Assembly (NCBI RefSeq): GCF_022539665.2
Contig: NC_081336.1
Coordinates: 8,346,778-8,410,777, forward strand
Length of the DNA stretch: 64,000 bases
DNA from: Daphnia carinata
Lineage: Eukaryota; Arthropoda; Branchiopoda; Diplostraca; Daphniidae
Reading direction: 5' to 3'
Of this stretch, positions 46,689 through 64,000 are shown piece by piece. Both the position numbers and the translations under genes were made by a program. The notes under the pieces are model-generated. The model had not been told where the DNA came from, searched no databases, and saw nothing but the letters and a program-made list of their open reading frames with translations. The first letter of the stretch is position 1. Each line of letters starts with the position of its first letter.

Positions 46689-48826
46689 CTAGAAAATATT
46701 GTGAATGAAAAGAAAATGGCGATGATCAGTTTCTTGACGAATATGACTAGGCCAAATGGAATGTGATGGCAAAGGATAATAAGCGGGACAAGTGCCCATT
46801 CTTTGACGACACACACACACAAAAGCTCATTAAGATGGAAAGGTGATGAGAAAAAAAAGTCGGAAAAGGAGGAGGGAAAAGAACGAAAGTCGTCGACGAC
46901 CAGAAGAAGTAGGTCTGCTCTATTTATAATTCAAGAGTTGGCTCGGGTTGAACCGAAAAAGAGTTTCTCGAAACAGAAACTCTCATCAACGGGAAAAACT
47001 CTTAACTTTGCATTTCCTGGTCTAGTTTGTTTTTTTTCATATCGAAAGATAATTGTTTACCTACTTAATTAGATTTCAAAATGCAAGTACATTTCCGAAT
47101 AAACGAAAATACATTCCTTGCATATTGCCTTCCTCATTATATAGATAAACAATGTTAAAACAAACTGAACTTTTTGAATGGACATGATGAATCATCTGGA
47201 CGAACGTCTTAAGGGTACATTCTGACCCCCAAGAAGACATCTTGCCGGATGTGAATCGTTATCAGTGACCGATCCTGGGGGCAGACGTCCAGGATTGACC
47301 AGTGAAAAAAAGGCCGATTAGTCAGCGAGGTGCTACTAATATCTAGAAAAGAGAACGGGATAATAGGAAAAGACTGCCGTTAGCGAGAGAGAGCATTTCT
47401 ACTCTAGCGTTCTGCTTTGTTTATTCTACGATGGTCCTGCTGCTCTCCCAGAACAGGGAGCAAACGGAGAGTTTCCGAATTGGATCTCACTATACAACCG
47501 CTCACAACCTCTGCAGTCGTATATGCTATGCGTTTCTGCCGCCGGTGGAAGTTTCGAAAATAGACGGGACGGGGTTTTTCAAGCACAAGAGGCAGCTCTA
47601 GGATCCGTATCACAGGAGCAATGCAAGCAGCCCCTGCTGGCACTGTTGGAATCATTTGCAGACACTCCGTTGTGTCTATACTCTCTATACTAGACTCGCA
47701 TTCCTCTTCTTCTCAAACTGGAAGCCCGACATTGCAAGTTGGATCCTGACATCGTTTTTTCGTCTGCTAGGCTACTATTCTTGATTAAGCCTTATAAAGA
47801 CAGTGTCCAGGTTTTTCGATTGGCCTTGCTTAAACTAACGAACGATGCGGATGCAAATCATTTGACAGCAATGATGAACCCGAGACGTTGCTGTGGGGGA
47901 AGAGCGAATGGAGCGTGTAGGTTTCGGCAGGTCTTATCCCGTCACCTTATGTCTATAAAAAGACGGCGCCGCGCGGAACTCGAAACGCATCACACTGTAG
48001 ATGGCCCAGTTCTTTTTGGGTTTTTCTTTTCCTTTTTAATTGTCGTTATTGCTTCCTTTTCATTTTTTTTTCCTAGTTAATAATAATGTAATTATTAAAT
48101 GTCACCTATTTGTTTTGGACGCCTGGAGGTTGGGTCTCAATGTCTATCCATCCATTAACAACGTCAAGCCAATTTTCATTTCAAATTTTGATTTTTGAAG
48201 GGGAAAAGTAACAGCTCCTCCTCTATACGTGTCGGTTGAAATTCGCCTATAAAAAGTATAAATGAAAAAATACAGTCGTTACGTAATGAAAAAGAATACA
48301 GCTGTTAAAAAAATTAACGTTCAAATGCATTTTCACTGAGTGCCAAAATCTTCTATTTGCTTCTTGCATTTATTTTTTTTTTTTGCGTGAAAAGCTCTGC
48401 TCGCATTCCATTGCGGCTGCTTGTCGTTCGTTCAGGATCGGTGTGCACAAGGAAAAAAAAAACGATGAAGCGAATGGACGCGACAGCAAAAGAAGCTGAT
48501 GCTGAATATACGGGGGAGGGCCACCTTAAAAAGGCATAGGGCCGCCTTAGACTTGCCAAAGCTATCCTCTGCGCTCAGCTAAAGCTCCTTTGAGGTATTC
48601 TCTTTCTACCGTTCGTTCGTTTTTCGCTTTTGGCTTGGCTCGAAATACTTGCGAGGGCGGACTGCTGGCTCTGCGTGCAGGAGCTGCTGAAGAATAACCA
48701 GAAGAAGAGGAAGGAAGGAAGAAAAGGAAGTAAAGGATGTTAAAGAAAGGAAAGGAGAAGAGGAAAAAATAGAACCAATAAGCCAGAGTAGGTTTGTTGC
48801 AAAAGAGGGCGGAGTCGTCTTTAGGG
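46689..48826. other. region between rotatin-like gene and Mhc
   Basis: Should hold the upstream control of Mhc and perhaps the 5' part of the rotatin-like gene. A MEF2-like CTATTTATAA lies at 46920-46929. From about 47400 to 48010 the sequence is GC-richer and open in several frames on both strands (for example DPDIVFSSARLLFLIKPYKD on the plus strand near 47740). This could be an unplaced exon or a transposon relic; I could not assign it. Confidence 0.35.
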
Positions 48827-48878
48827 TTTAAATAGGAGCCCTGGCTGGATCCGAAAGACAGTTGAACAGCTTTCGAAC
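48827..48878 (+). promoter_or_regulatory. Mhc core promoter and non-coding exon 1
   Basis: A TATA-like tttaaata at 48827-48834 is followed about 30 bp later by an initiator-like ACAGTT (A at 48860). A short leader ends gaac/gtaagt at 48878. The acceptor cacag at 49308-49312 joins it to the coding exon. Confidence 0.6.
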
Positions 48879-49312
48879 GTAAGTGTGCACACGAGGATTT
48901 CCTCTCTAGCTACTACTCTCTCTTCTCTCTATCTCTCTCTACCTGCCTTTTCGATTCAATTTTGATCAGATTGTTTCATTCTACTTTTCAAAAGAAAATC
49001 CTTTTGATTTTCTCTTGTACTTGAAATTGTCTTTTACAAATTCCCCAGCAGTTATTAGATTTGCTAATTAGTTTGAAAAAAAAGTGTTTCAACACATTGT
49101 GAATCCCGGAAAAGAGAATTGACCCATCCCACACAGACCCTCCTTGATTAGATAAGGAAGGCAAAAAAAAAGTTTAATGTTGTGACAACGAGTATGTCGG
49201 ATAGTTTTCGACGATGGATTTTTGTCTACAATGTTCAACTTGAAACATTTTGTTGTTTATTTGTTTTTTTTTTTGTTACCTATTGGCTGATGATGATGTT
49301 GTTGTCTCACAG

Positions 49313-64000
<14,688 letters not shown>

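Overview
The window looks like a small-genome arthropod, most likely a cladoceran crustacean of the Daphnia type. The evidence is short introns, intron-containing tRNA-Tyr genes, an arthropod gustatory receptor, and a muscle myosin heavy chain gene with tandem mutually exclusive exons in the arthropod style. The species call is inference. All exon boundaries were read by eye from splice sites, reading phase and similarity to remembered protein families; no database search was run.

Layout. 0.3-3.3 kb (minus): an unrecognised, divergent gene of many short exons. 3.4-5.1 kb (plus): an intronless FEM-1-like ankyrin protein. 5.9-8.7 kb: two tRNA-Tyr(GTA) genes with introns, flanking a minus-strand gustatory receptor and a weak two-exon ORF. 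8.9-10.05 kb (minus): a five-exon carbonyl-reductase-like SDR. 10.86-12.99 kb (minus): an IQUB homologue. 13.26-14.5 kb (plus): an unrecognised 215-residue, four-exon gene that shares a 277-bp promoter interval with IQUB.

17.3-33.7 kb (minus) is one long gene, an RBFOX splicing factor of about 659 residues in 13 phase-consistent exons. It sits in intron sequence full of homopolymers and microsatellites. Its 93-nt RRM exon has an RBFOX-type GCATG motif at both splice sites.

37.0-46.5 kb (minus): a rotatin-like armadillo-repeat protein, 19 phase-consistent exons and 1,224 residues. Its N-terminal part is probably missing or upstream. 48.8-64.0 kb (plus): the 5' half of muscle myosin heavy chain, from a TATA-type promoter through the converter domain. 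The gene runs off the right edge. Exons for the N-terminal SH3-like region, P-loop/loop 1, a site near the nucleotide pocket, the upper 50-kDa region, relay, loop 2, the SH-helix approach and converter are each present in two to four copies.

Themes. The most interesting features are the apparent self-regulation of RBFOX, the very large combinatorial motor repertoire of Mhc (including alternative P-loop exons, a candidate 12-nt loop 1 microexon and alternative loop 2 exons), and RBFOX motifs clustered around the Mhc relay exons. IQUB and rotatin both belong to cilium/centriole biology.
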